Positions 63,574 through 64,000 of a stretch of DNA of 64,000 nucleotides are shown here, in pieces. The notes beneath the pieces are model-generated. The model did not search any database and was not told where the DNA came from. It worked only from the letters and a program-made list of their open reading frames with translations. The stretch lies in NCBI GenBank assembly GCA_030295235.1, contig AP026162.1, positions 1,426,001-1,490,000 on the forward strand, in the 5' to 3' direction. Source of the DNA: Fistulifera solaris (Eukaryota > Bacillariophyta > Bacillariophyceae > Naviculales > Stauroneidaceae). Position 1 is the stretch's first letter. The number at the start of each line of letters is the position of its first letter. A program made the position numbers and the translations under genes.

Positions 63574-64000
63574 TTATCCGTAGAATAGCCGCAAGGAATG
63601 AATATCCCCCAACAGACCCTCTTTAGCCGCAAGCTCACATACCTGCCGTTGGAAAGATAGGTTGGTCGAAAATCCCACGTTTCGACTTGATATGCCTCAC
63701 AACATCTAGTACAGGAGTCCTTTCCAACATGATCATAGCAGCTGCTACAATGATCATAGCAGCTGCTACAATCAGAACAAAACGATTTTGTCCTCCGAGG
63801 CAATGAAGTAGAATTGTCCCACCACTTTCTTTGGCTTCCTGTAGGAAGTTCCTGCATTCTTCTCGGTGCAAACCAAGCATATCGTAATGTTCTTCGTCGA
63901 CGCCCTTGAGATAGAAATGTTGAATGATTTCACTGGCCAGTATCCTGGAATCGACTGTAGCTTTTCGTCCAGCATGTAATTTTTAGTCACGACGTGTGTA
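63574..64000 (-). CDS. Dual-specificity phosphatase (5' end beyond the right edge)
   Basis: The protein enters from the right edge. It has the DSP layout: SEIIQHFYLKG near its start, ECRNFLQEAKESGGTILLHCLGGQNRFVLIVAAAMI, and ERTPVLDVVRHIKSKRG. The catalytic loop HCLGGQNRF keeps HCx5R. F replaces the usual Ser/Thr after Arg, which may slow phosphoenzyme hydrolysis. A 21-bp tandem duplication at 63729-63770 repeats seven residues (IVAAAMI) inside the helix after the loop. One extra C in the CCC at 63674-63676 breaks the frame. Correcting it gives TNLSFQRQVCELAAKEGLLGDI and the stop at 63574, typical of this family's end. Confidence 0.75.

Overview
The window is nuclear DNA of a photosynthetic stramenopile, most likely a pennate diatom of the Phaeodactylum type (inference). 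Genes are dense, on both strands, and many carry one to four GT-AG introns of about 55-80 nt. The photosystem II assembly factor HCF136 has a stramenopile bipartite plastid presequence (signal peptide ending around GAFAPS) followed by a twin-arginine thylakoid signal. The proteins are otherwise ordinary eukaryotic ones. No ribosomal RNA, convincing tRNA, CRISPR array or complete transposon was seen.

Layout. 0-9 kb: a PUB/UBX protein entering from the left edge, a RagC/D-type GTPase, a coiled-coil protein, HCF136, riboflavin kinase and a WDR89-like protein. 9-18 kb: a lipid-anchor-like small protein, a hypothetical, a short repeat cluster, a BET1-type SNARE, a C3orf33-like membrane protein with a duplicated tail fragment, a putative plastid protein, a muniscin-type mu-homology protein and a cyclophilin. 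18-28 kb: a very long zf-C3H1/LRR protein, an FAD monooxygenase, a repeat-rich gap and a PPR protein. 28-43 kb: truncated haemoglobin-like protein, SpoU methyltransferase, CMC1, WDR82, RPB11, a stand-alone SPX protein, a reduced DHHC-like membrane protein, a UFD1/UBX protein, a TLDc protein, a tandem-repeat patch and DPH5. 43-57 kb: a secreted ANTH/ENTH-like protein, AK6, NAA15, a LYR protein, UDP-GlcNAc pyrophosphorylase, a large LRR protein and PPCDC. 57-64 kb: an unusual accessory region with a divergent tandem-bromodomain gene, a long unknown ORF holding two near-identical 624-bp direct repeats, a 210-bp tandem repeat, duplicated flanking fragments and a dual-specificity phosphatase running off the right edge.

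A cross-cutting observation is that about twenty reading-frame breaks fall in genes whose protein families are clearly intact on both sides. Nearly all sit in short homopolymers and are explained by one base too few or too many. I treat these genes as single genes and read the breaks mainly as base-calling errors in this assembly. No operon-like metabolic pathway is apparent. The genes are mostly independent housekeeping units, with several divergent pairs sharing short promoters. The most novel content is the 57-63 kb region, the palindromes and dispersed GACTG/CAGTC repeats in gaps, and several unusual architectures (secreted ANTH-like protein, zf-C3H1 plus LRR, DHLC acyltransferase-like protein).
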